Source: Halorubrum sp. CBA1229 (GTDB lineage: Archaea > Halobacteriota > Halobacteria > Halobacteriales > Haloferacaceae). Taken from it: DNA of 64,000 nt. Shown here piece after piece: positions 6,904-13,871 of the stretch (position 1 is its first letter; each line of letters starts with the position of its first letter). The notes beneath the pieces are model-generated. The model did no database searches. It was not told the DNA's origin and saw only the letters and a program-made list of their open reading frames with translations. Position numbers and translations under genes: made by a program. The DNA lies in the NCBI RefSeq assembly GCF_003721435.2, contig NZ_CP054585.1, forward strand, positions 2,914,001-2,978,000, in the 5' to 3' direction.

Positions 6904-8589
6904 TCAGGTATCCGGAGATGACGGGCCGGTCGGACTGTCGTTGTGGCGGCACTGTTCGGTGTAGAATCCGATATCGAACTCGATAGAATCGCCTTGGACT
7001 TCGTTACCGACATCGGTCGGGAGCCACCACGCGAAGCCGATGTAGCGGGTGAATCCGGGCATGAAGCACTCCTCGAGACCGAGATCATCTAATTGGAGGC
7101 CACCGCCCTGTAGAGCATTGAGGTCATCTGCGAGAGTACTTCGCCTAATCTGCCGCTCACAGAGTGTACCGGTTGCCATATCCCCGAACCCATGATCCGT
7201 TAGATCACCGCTTAAGCTGTATCGGTCAAGTTCAGTACCGCTAAGATCGAATTCTATTAGCTCCGTACCTCCGGTAACAGATCCGAGGAGGCTCCCGGAT
7301 CCCGTGTCACGGATGGTGAGCCCCGTTAGGTCTTCACCGGTTTCGAGTTCGGCCACTTCCATCGTATTTCCGGAGAGCAAGTCGACGGCATGGAGCATGT
7401 TCCCAGCGTCTGTGTATAAGTAGAACTGACCGTTCGACGCGAAGACGTTATCCGCACCACTGATGTTGATATCAACATCCAGTCTGTTTGTCACTACTGG
7501 ATTCTCTGGGTCGGGGATCTCGAACAGATAATCCGAAGTACTCCCTATCCAGAGCGTACCGTCCGTGTCGACTGCTGCTTGAGTAATTTGTCCCAAGCTG
7601 TAGTCGCCTACATCGATGGGTTCGAACGTCAGTGAGTCGCTGTCGTAGTCGTAGACTGCGAGCTCATCCTCACCCTCAGCTACCATGTATACTGTCCCGC
7701 CGTCAGGGGACGTTCCAATATGAGTTCCCGCGAACTTGTCTTTTGAAATAGATGTCAGCTCCGACGTAACTGCGTTACCATTATTTATCGTCACTTCGTA
7801 TAACGTCGGATCTCTCTGTCCTTGGTAGTGATCTGCCAGATATAATTTCTCGTCACAATTGTTTCCGGTGAAGACGTTGTCACCGTCATCGTACCACCAG
7901 ACGGTCTGGATTTTGTTGGCAAGTTCTGGCCACTCACCCTCCGAATAGCTGTGATCACCGATTATCCAAACGTATCCAGGATTATCACAGAGGTGGTAAC
8001 TCAGCGTGAGTTCTCCGAAGTCACCCGGCTTCACGTCGTCCAGACTGACGAGCGGGTTGTTACCTCCATCGCCGTTATTTGTATCGCCGTTGTCAGTACG
8101 ACCAATCCCCGTGGAGTCGCGCTCTAGGTCATCGGGAAGGTCCGCACCGTCCTTACAGGGGTCGAAGAACTCTCCGTTACTGAAGTTGGAGCCCTCAACT
8201 TCCTGCTCCCCATCGTTGTCGGTGTCCGGGAACGCCTCGATCGACGTGTTCGACATGTAGTCGACGAGGTCGTCTTCGTGGACCCAGACCATCGGATCGC
8301 TCGGATCCGGCATCGCGACGTATTCGTCGGACGACTCCGGTTCCGACCTGTGGACGTCGAGACCATCGGTCGGATCGTCGAATCCGTAGATCTGCGGGAA
8401 GTTGTAGTGTTCCTCCCAGTCGACCTTGAGATCGAGTTCACCTGCGGTCAGGCTGTTTCCGTTAAACGATTCCTCGTCGCTGAAGTAGGCACTCGTGCCG
8501 ACTCCAGCCCCGGCGCTCGCGACGCCGATCGCGCCGATACCGGCGAGCGCCCGCCGCCGTGAGATGTTGAGTCCGTTGTTGTCGCTCAT
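6904..8589 (-). CDS. SipW-type secreted subunit with propeller-like inserted domain, 561 aa
   Basis: MSDNNGLNISRRRALAGIG, signal junction GTSAYFSDEESF..NSLTAGELDL (33-54). Core: LDDVKPGDFGELTLSYHLCDNPGY (183-206), VWWYDDGDN (230-238), STLADDLNAL helix (484-493), and FAWWLPTDVGNEVQ.DSIEFDIGFYTEQCRHND (519-551). Residues about 246-477 are an insertion with repeating blade-like strands such as TSPDGGTVYMVAEGEDELAV, AAVDTDGTLWIGSTSDYLFE and GNMLHAVDLLSG, typical of beta-propellers (YVTN/WD-like). The DNA of this insert (about 7158-7854) is visibly AT-richer than the core, suggesting separate acquisition. Preceded by the 90-nt tRNA-like element D. Confidence 0.82.
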   Translation of the reverse strand: MSDNNGLNISRRRALAGIGAIGVASAGAGVGTSAYFSDEESFNGNSLTAGELDLKVDWEEHYNFPQIYGFDDPTDGLDVHRSEPESSDEYVAMPDPSDPMVWVHEDDLVDYMSNTSIEAFPDTDNDGEQEVEGSNFSNGEFFDPCKDGADLPDDLERDSTGIGRTDNGDTNNGDGGNNPLVSLDDVKPGDFGELTLSYHLCDNPGYVWIIGDHSYSEGEWPELANKIQTVWWYDDGDNVFTGNNCDEKLYLADHYQGQRDPTLYEVTINNGNAVTSELTSISKDKFAGTHIGTSPDGGTVYMVAEGEDELAVYDYDSDSLTFEPIDVGDYSLGQITQAAVDTDGTLWIGSTSDYLFEIPDPENPVVTNRLDVDINISGADNVFASNGQFYLYTDAGNMLHAVDLLSGNTMEVAELETGEDLTGLTIRDTGSGSLLGSVTGGTELIEFDLSGTELDRYSLSGDLTDHGFGDMATGTLCERQIRRSTLADDLNALQGGGLQLDDLGLEECFMPGFTRYIGFAWWLPTDVGNEVQGDSIEFDIGFYTEQCRHNDSPTGPSSPDT

Positions 8590-8614
8590 GCGTATTCACT
8601 CCCCTGATGGGGAA

Positions 8615-8704
8615 ACCCACCGGCGGAATCGAACCGCCGTCACGCGGATGAACCGCGTACCGGGCCTCCGGGAGAACCGGAGACGCCGGAGTGCCAGCGT
8701 GGGT
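8615..8704 (-). promoter_or_regulatory. tRNA-like leader element D (90-nt, four-arm cloverleaf-like)
   Basis: Minus-strand order: ACCCAC (8699-8704); a hairpin with a wobble pair at 8685-8698; CTCCG-GTTCTCC-CGGAG with a 7-nt loop (8666-8682), placed like an anticodon arm; ACGCGG...CCGCGT (8642-8658), placed like a long variable arm; a T-arm GGCGG-TTCGATT-CCGCC (8622-8638); then GGTGGGT (8615-8621) closing 6 pairs with ACCCAC. Total 90 nt, the size of a class II tRNA, but the first arm lacks the D-arm consensus and pair 7-66 is mismatched, so I do not call it a tRNA gene. A hairpin over the ribosome-binding site follows (8600-8613). Confidence 0.65.
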
Positions 8705-8709
8705 GATCG

Positions 8710-10209
8710 TCAGTCGGCGGTCCCGTTTGACGGGAGCCCGTTGTCGTCTTGGTAGGTCCCGTTGAACGGCTCCGCCGGCGGGTCGTCGTTGTGCCGGCTC
8801 TGGAGCGCGTAGAACCCGAGATCGAAGACGGCCGAGTCGGTCTGGATCTCGTTGCCGACGTCTGTCGGGACCTCCCACTCGAAGCCGAGACAGTGAGTCA
8901 TCGCGCCCGCGAACGGTTCGCGTTCTTCGCTAGACCGGTTCCCGTCGAGGGCGATCCCGTCCTCTAGGGCGTCCATGGCGTCGGCGAGGGTGCCTTCCAA
9001 GATGACCTCCTCGCCGCCGGTGATCGTCTGCCCGACCTGGGCGAATACCTGGTCGATCGCGTCCTCGGCGCTCGTACCGCCGGCGACGACGAAGGTGTTG
9101 GAGTCGTCGTCCTGATCGCCGGTGGTGAGTCTGTTGAGGAACTGCTGGTTCGCTCCTGCGACGCCGATCGCGTAGAGTTCGATGTCGTCGTCGAGATCGT
9201 TGGCGGCGCTCAAAGCACTATCACTGTTGTCCGGAGAGCCATCAGTGAAGACGACCATGATCCGATCGTGGCCCCCGGTACAGTTGGCGAGATCGTCGCC
9301 GGCATCGGATATCCCGGAGCTCATGTTCGTGCTTCCGTTGGAGCCCAATCCAGTGAGATCGGACCACGCGTCCGCCACGCTGTTCACGACGTCCGAGCCT
9401 CCGGAGAACGTCGTCGCACCGACCTCGTTGTCATCGTTGGCGCCCAGAATGGTGTTCGCGAGGTCGTTAGCCGCGTCCTCGACTGTGCCGATGTCGCCAC
9501 CGATCGACCCGGACGTGTCGAGGACGAGTTGGACACACGATGGAACCGATGTCGTGTCGTCATCGCCCCCGTCGAGCACGTTGTTACAGTTCTCGTCGTA
9601 CCAGAGCGTGGTTTGGATGTTATCCGCGAGTTCTCCGGCACCCTCGCCCGGATCGCCGCCGGTTTCGTCGACGTCCGCCTCGGGCTCCGACTGGCCGTTC
9701 TCGTCGTTCGCCGTCAGCGCTCCGTTCATGTACATCCACGCGGGGTTGTCACAGACGTGGAGGCTGACGGTGACCTCGCCGGAGTCACCGGGCTTCACGT
9801 CGTCGAGTGCGAAGACGGGGATCTCATCGCCGTTGATGAGACCCAGATCCGGCGCACAGAGATCCGTGTTCTGGACCTCGTCCGCCCACATATCTTCCGT
9901 ATTGTCCGGCGTCTCGCCGATCAGGTACGTCCCGTCCTCGATCTCCTGCACGTCGAACGGCTCGCCCGGCCCGTCTGCGCTGTACCAGCTGTCCACCTCA
10001 CTGAGGCGTCCCGGGCCGCCAGCGTACGTGGCTTTGTAGTCGAGTTTGAGGTCGAGCTCGCCGGCCGTCAGCGAGTTGTCGTCGAACGATTCCTCGTCGC
10101 TGAAGTAGGCACTCGTGCCGATTCCGGCGCCAGCGCTGGCGACGCCGATCGCTCCGATACCGGCGAGCGCCCGCCGCCGAGACAGCTCGAGTCCGTTGTT
10201 GTCGCTCAT
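8710..10209 (-). CDS. SipW-type secreted subunit with inserted von Willebrand A domain, 499 aa
   Basis: MSDNNGLELSRRRALAGIG with junction GTSAYFSDEESF (32-42) and LTAGELDLKLDY. Core: LDDVKPGDSGEVTVSLHVCDNPAW (135-158), IQTTLWYDENCNNVLDGG (198-215), GTLADAMDALEDGIALDG helix (406-423), FEWEVPTDVGNEIQ..SAVFDLGFYALQSRHND (443-475). Residues about 225-397 are a complete vWA domain: VLDTSGS (D231, S233, S235), GSTNMSSG (T294) and VFTDGSPDN (D323) give a full metal-ion-dependent adhesion site. vWA domains bind protein ligands, so this subunit is a candidate adhesin. The insertion lies at the same core position as the propeller-like insert of the next gene. Confidence 0.85.
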   Translation of the reverse strand: MSDNNGLELSRRRALAGIGAIGVASAGAGIGTSAYFSDEESFDDNSLTAGELDLKLDYKATYAGGPGRLSEVDSWYSADGPGEPFDVQEIEDGTYLIGETPDNTEDMWADEVQNTDLCAPDLGLINGDEIPVFALDDVKPGDSGEVTVSLHVCDNPAWMYMNGALTANDENGQSEPEADVDETGGDPGEGAGELADNIQTTLWYDENCNNVLDGGDDDTTSVPSCVQLVLDTSGSIGGDIGTVEDAANDLANTILGANDDNEVGATTFSGGSDVVNSVADAWSDLTGLGSNGSTNMSSGISDAGDDLANCTGGHDRIMVVFTDGSPDNSDSALSAANDLDDDIELYAIGVAGANQQFLNRLTTGDQDDDSNTFVVAGGTSAEDAIDQVFAQVGQTITGGEEVILEGTLADAMDALEDGIALDGNRSSEEREPFAGAMTHCLGFEWEVPTDVGNEIQTDSAVFDLGFYALQSRHNDDPPAEPFNGTYQDDNGLPSNGTAD

Positions 10210-10218
10210 GCGTGTTCA

Positions 10219-10233
10219 CCCCCCCAAGGGGGG
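10219..10233 (-). promoter_or_regulatory. C-run/G-run hairpin covering the ribosome-binding site of the vWA subunit
   Basis: On the minus strand CCCCCC, then TT, then GGGGGGG forms a 6-bp stem with a 2-nt loop. The G-run is the only candidate Shine-Dalgarno sequence for ATG 10209, so the hairpin would hide it. Homopolymer runs of this kind are also prone to length changes. Confidence 0.55.
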
Positions 10234-10235
10234 AA

Positions 10236-10278
10236 ACCCACCGGCGGAGTCGAACCGCCGTAACGCACCTGAGTGGGT
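10236..10278 (-). promoter_or_regulatory. tRNA-like leader element E (minimal T-arm/acceptor minihelix)
   Basis: Minus strand: ACCCAC (10273-10278) pairs with GTGGGT (10236-10241) around 13 unpaired bases and a T-arm GGCGG-TTCGACT-CCGCC (10243-10259) that directly abuts the outer stem. This matches the minimal coaxial acceptor-plus-T-arm helix of tRNA. It lies between the 475-aa and vWA subunit genes. Confidence 0.65.
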
Positions 10279-10309
10279 GTTTATTAGTAGATCTAAGCGA
10301 TCTGTTACA

Positions 10310-11737
10310 TCATCTCCAGTTGATTACAAGTCCGTCAATTCCGGACCATCCACTAGCATCCCCCTCGATGTTGAGAGTTCCATCAATCTCGATGGTGTTT
10401 CCGGCTGAGGAGTCGATCCCCTGAAGCACTAGATACGTCTGTTCAGGTCCAGCGCTGGCAGCGAGTTGGTCGGGGGATACCGAAGTACCGTTCAGTGTGA
10501 GGTTTTTCACCGTGGTCGTGTCGCTGTTCAGGCTTCGTGCACTGATAGCGACGTCAACCGTTTGTGGAATTCCACCGTTCTGCCACTCAGTATCGCTACC
10601 CAGAGCGTTACCGTCTCCCTGACCATCAGTTACATCCGTATCGGATGCAGTCACATCGGTGCCACCTGCCTGCGAACCGAGGACCTCAAGCGAAGCCGTG
10701 TTCGAGTCCACATCGAGTGTTGCCGTGAAATCAACATCCTGATCTGCGGGGAAGTTATCCGAATCGTCATTCGCGTTACCGAACGGGAACGCAGTGTTAC
10801 CGGATGTCGCGTTATGAATCTCAGCTTCCGCACTGCCGGACCCTCCACTACCTTGTATGGACATTCCCAGTGCACGATTACTGTCAAAGGGTGGGTAGAG
10901 GTCGTCTGTCGTTCCAGTTGCGTACGGACTAGTCGGGTTCTCGTTATGGCGTTCCTGTTCCGCGTAGAACCCGAGGTCGAACTCGACCGAATCGGACTGG
11001 ATCACGTTGCCAACCGTGGTCGGCACGTTCCATTCGATACAGATACACGGCCCAGTCTGCGTGTCCGAGTCAGGGCTGGCCGGATATGCGCCGTCATCAG
11101 TCGGCACCCATTCGCCTCCCTCCTCCACGTACCCGTCTAACAGATATCCATACTGAAGTTCCAGAAGGAGATCCGTGAGCGTGTAGTCTTCAGGATTGTT
11201 GAGTTCCCGAACCGTTTCGAAATCTTCCGGACCCGATGGATCGCTGCCCTCGAGATCGTCGGACGGTTCACAGTACGCCACCGTGACCTGGATGTTGTCC
11301 GCGAGTTCGCCGTTGCCAGCGCCGGGGTCACCGCCCGTGTCGTCGACCTCCGCCTCAGGCTCAGTCAGGTCGTTCTCGTACTGTGTGAATCCGGAGCTAC
11401 CCGCCCACAGCCACGCGGGGTTGTCCACGATCTTCGGACAGAACACCAGCTTCCCCGAGTCGCCGGGCTTGACGTCGTTGAGGACGTACTGCGCCGACAC
11501 GCCGCCGTCGTTTTGACCGCTTCCGGTCGTTCCCCCGTCGATCGCCTCCGAGTTTGCGCCCGTCCAGTAATCGACGAAGAGGTCCAGCTCTCCCGCAGTG
11601 AGTGTGTTATCCTCGAAGCTCTCCTCATCGCTGAAGTACGCGCTTGTTCCGACTCCCGCTCCCGCGGACGCGAGGCCCACGGTCCCGAGACCGATCAGTG
11701 CGTTCCGCCGTGACAGCTCGAATTTCTTGTCTGACAT
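10310..11737 (-). CDS. SipW-type secreted subunit with C-terminal beta-rich extension, 475 aa
   Basis: First gene of the minus-strand cluster. MSDKKFELSRRNALIGLG; junction GTSAYFSDEESF..NTLTAGELDLFVDY. Core motifs LNDVKPGDSGKLVF, VDNPAWLW, a YTLTDLLLELQYGYLLD helix, and IEWNVPTTVGNVIQ.DSVEFDLGFYAEQERHN, which ends the common fold at about residue 318. A further 155-residue Ser/Asp/Gly-rich, beta-strand-like domain follows (10310 to about 10785), ending GWSGIDGLVINWR. It could be a cap, anchor or capsule-binding module; I do not recognise it. ATG 11737 is used because upstream frame residues to 11806 overlap the structured leader and are not signal-like. Confidence 0.8.
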   Translation of the reverse strand: MSDKKFELSRRNALIGLGTVGLASAGAGVGTSAYFSDEESFEDNTLTAGELDLFVDYWTGANSEAIDGGTTGSGQNDGGVSAQYVLNDVKPGDSGKLVFCPKIVDNPAWLWAGSSGFTQYENDLTEPEAEVDDTGGDPGAGNGELADNIQVTVAYCEPSDDLEGSDPSGPEDFETVRELNNPEDYTLTDLLLELQYGYLLDGYVEEGGEWVPTDDGAYPASPDSDTQTGPCICIEWNVPTTVGNVIQSDSVEFDLGFYAEQERHNENPTSPYATGTTDDLYPPFDSNRALGMSIQGSGGSGSAEAEIHNATSGNTAFPFGNANDDSDNFPADQDVDFTATLDVDSNTASLEVLGSQAGGTDVTASDTDVTDGQGDGNALGSDTEWQNGGIPQTVDVAISARSLNSDTTTVKNLTLNGTSVSPDQLAASAGPEQTYLVLQGIDSSAGNTIEIDGTLNIEGDASGWSGIDGLVINWR

Positions 11738-11830
11738 CGTGATTGAACCCGACCTGACTCCCGGTCGGGCTTGGTAGAGGCCCACAACACCTGCCCCCTT
11801 AGCCAATTACACCATTTCTGACGAAACGGC
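11738..11830 (-). promoter_or_regulatory. Structured leader of the first subunit gene, with tRNA A-box-like motif
   Basis: The minus-strand leader contains TGGTGTAATTGG (11803-11814), an exact match to the tRNA A-box/D-arm consensus (TRGYNNARNNGG). It also has a 7-bp hairpin CCCGACC...GGTCGGG (11748-11769), followed by TTCAATC and then the start codon. The D-stem does not close and there is no proper T-stem, so it is not a tRNA gene. It differs from the four T-arm leaders further down the cluster. Confidence 0.4.
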
Positions 11831-11860
11831 CGAGTTGGAGCGTCGAACCGCATGTTCGAG

Positions 11861-11870
11861 CGTTTTAATG
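11861..11870 (-). promoter_or_regulatory. Likely promoter of the SipW-type cluster
   Basis: CATTAAAACG on the minus strand is an AT-rich box with purines upstream, in the GC-richer divergent region between the cluster and the regulator gene. Transcription starting about 25 bases downstream would give a leader of about 100 nt including the structured region at 11738-11830. Confidence 0.45.
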
Positions 11871-12183
11871 ACTCGTTACGGAGAGAGTTACCGTGGTTTG
11901 ACACGTGGCTTTGAGTCGGAACGCACGGTCGGTGACCGACCGGATCGCCACGGAGATGATCCCCGTACCACACCGGTTTGACCCGCTACATTCGCCTCGT
12001 TTAGGCACGCCAATCTCCGATGAGAAATACAATCGGCCCGTTACGGACATCTCGAGAGTTTGAGAAAGAGAGCGCGTCGGCTCGAGACGGAACTCGCATC
12101 GGTCCGGAAAGAACCGGTAACTATTCATTGTTGTTGCTCTGTCGACACCTGAACAACGGCCGGCGTCGGTATCGGTCCAATTA

Positions 12184-12191
12184 CTTTTATG
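12184..12191 (+). promoter_or_regulatory. Candidate promoter of the divergent regulator gene
   Basis: CTTTTATG lies about 55 bases before ATG 12247, in an AT-rich stretch of the 370-bp divergent region. The rest of 11871-12183 shows no gene on either strand. Confidence 0.4.
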
Positions 12192-12246
12192 ACATCATTA
12201 CGTGTGTCGCTCTGTCGCACGTGAGAATCGGTGACGGGACCAATAT

Positions 12247-12780
12247 ATGGCAATAACCAATCGGTACGGGGGGATTCCCGAAACGGAGATCCACGACCTG
12301 CTGCGCAACGAGCGCAGGCGTCAAGTGATCAAACACCTGCAGGTCACGGTCGGCAAGACGACCCTGCGGGACCTCGCGGAGACCATCGCCGAACGCGAGA
12401 CCGGCGAGTCGCCGCCACCGAAGAACATCCGCAACAGCGTCTACAACTCGCTGCACCAGACGCACCTCCCGAAGCTCGACGAGCGCGGGATCGTGGAGTA
12501 CGAGTCGGACCGGAAGACGATCCGACTCACCGAGGAGGCCCGCTCCGTCGACGTGTACATGGAGGTCGTCACGCCGTACGGGATCACGTGGGCCGAGTAC
12601 TACAGCATGCTCGGTACTCTCTCGCTTTTCGTCGTCCTCGCCGCCCTGATCGAAGTGCCCGTCGTCTCCGCGGTCGATCCGGTTCTCTGGGTGAGCGCCT
12701 TCCTCGCTGCGTTCGGCGTCTCGATAGGGTACCAGCTGTGGACGGACCGCTGGGTGTACCTCAACGCGCTCTTCGACTGA
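12247..12780 (+). CDS. Membrane-anchored winged-helix regulator (DUF7344-like), 177 aa
   Basis: Residues about 14-100 form a winged-helix domain: EIHDLLRNERRRQVIKHL, TTLRDLAETIAERETGE, a NSVYNSLHQTHLPKLDERG helix pair, and VEYESDRKTIRLTEEA as the wing. This is the DUF7344-type haloarchaeal layout. Two hydrophobic segments follow (about 120-140 and 145-163), so the protein should sit in the membrane with its DNA-binding domain inside. It is divergent from, and the only regulator beside, the SipW-type cluster, so control of that cluster is the simplest reading. The family assignment is from memory of the motif and could be checked by HMM. Confidence 0.75.
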   Translation: MAITNRYGGIPETEIHDLLRNERRRQVIKHLQVTVGKTTLRDLAETIAERETGESPPPKNIRNSVYNSLHQTHLPKLDERGIVEYESDRKTIRLTEEARSVDVYMEVVTPYGITWAEYYSMLGTLSLFVVLAALIEVPVVSAVDPVLWVSAFLAAFGVSIGYQLWTDRWVYLNALFD

Positions 12781-12869
12781 TCGACCGTGCGAGGTCGGAC
12801 ATCGCCTCGATCTGCCTTCTCAATCCGCCTCCCCGCTGACCGACAATAACCGCGGCGCCCAGTCCGACG

Positions 12870-13736
12870 TCATCCCTCCTCGAGCGCGTCCGCGTCGATG
12901 TCGGCCTCGAACAACCGGCTCCCGCAGGAGTCGCAGGTCGAGGCGAGCACCTGCCGCTCCCGACAGCACGACGAGACCGTCTCCCGTCCCATCGACACGC
13001 GACCGCCGCACGAGGGACAGCTATCGAGCCAGAGCCGGAGGACGCCGGCGACCTCGGTCCGGTCGCGGAACCCCAGACGCCGCCAGCCGGGGTACCGGTC
13101 CTGCAGCACCGCCGCGGCGGCGGCGTCGGAGAGGTACGCCGCCTCGGACTCCCACTGCGCGATCCGCGTCCCGTCGAGCAGCGCCACGCACGCCTCGCCG
13201 CGTTCCTCGAGGGTGATATCCCCTCTATCGACTGATTCGTCGAGGTCCTCGCCGTCGATGAACCGGTCGATCACCCGCTCGATCCCGGGGTCGTTCGCGG
13301 CGAACCGCTCGGTCTGAGCGCGCCAGGCGGACTCGAACGACGGGGTGAGACAGAGGTCGTCCCGGTCGGGGCACTCCTCGAGCGCGCCCGCGTCGAACAA
13401 CACCGCCTCGACGTCGATATCCCCGGTTTCGTCCCGCTCCGGGCCCGTCGCCTTGCCGAACAACCGAAGCGCCCAGAGCGGGAGGTACCGCTTCGTCAGC
13501 GTCGGGGTTCCGGGCACTAGGTAGCCCCGTAGATACACGGTCGCGACGCTGCCGGCGAGAACGAGGCCGCCCCCGGCGATCCGACCCCCGGTCGAGACGC
13601 CGGACGCCGCGAGCAGGGCGACCGTCAAGACGGCGGCGACCGCGGCGATACTGAGGTTGACCACGGTACAGGGGAGACACCGATTTTCCCCGACGTACTC
13701 CGGCTGGCGTATCTCGTCGGTGAGCTTCGGAAACAT
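12870..13736 (-). CDS. Haloarchaeal membrane protein with C-terminal zinc ribbon, 288 aa
   Basis: N-terminal EYVGENRCLPCTVVN precedes two membrane segments (about residues 25-70). The soluble part ends in a cysteine-rich region with SCPSCGGRVS, SSCCRERQ and TCDSCGSRLF, which should bind zinc. I recognise no named function. ATG 13736 is used; TTG 13760 in the same frame has AAGGAG ten bases upstream and remains possible. It converges on the regulator gene with 89 bp between, where I see nothing notable. Confidence 0.65.
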   Translation of the reverse strand: MFPKLTDEIRQPEYVGENRCLPCTVVNLSIAAVAAVLTVALLAASGVSTGGRIAGGGLVLAGSVATVYLRGYLVPGTPTLTKRYLPLWALRLFGKATGPERDETGDIDVEAVLFDAGALEECPDRDDLCLTPSFESAWRAQTERFAANDPGIERVIDRFIDGEDLDESVDRGDITLEERGEACVALLDGTRIAQWESEAAYLSDAAAAAVLQDRYPGWRRLGFRDRTEVAGVLRLWLDSCPSCGGRVSMGRETVSSCCRERQVLASTCDSCGSRLFEADIDADALEEG

Positions 13737-13871
13737 CTGTGTTAGTGTGTTCCGTGTCAACGGCCGTGTACTCCTTAGGTAATAACACGTTGAACGGGGC
13801 GCATCGCCGGGAAGGCCGTCGTTCTTTCGCCCGAGATCGGCGTGAGATCCGACCGGGAAGCCGGTACGCGC

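Noticed and set aside
8615-8704. Complete tRNA gene
   Set aside because: The D-arm signature (TRGYNNARNNGG and its pairing) is missing and the outer stem has a mismatch at the T-side; I call it tRNA-like only.
4296-10278. Integrase attachment sites made of duplicated tRNA 3' ends
   Set aside because: Copies differ by compensatory changes in stems, which simple duplication of a tRNA end would not produce, and no integrase or tRNA gene is adjacent.
4276-10309. Integron attC-type cassette sites
   Set aside because: The outer arms do not match the RYYYAAC/GTTRRRY core, and the elements lie within a co-directional operon with no integrase in the window.
10651-11140. Short ORFs opposite the first subunit gene
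   Set aside because: They lie antisense to a gene with clear family motifs.
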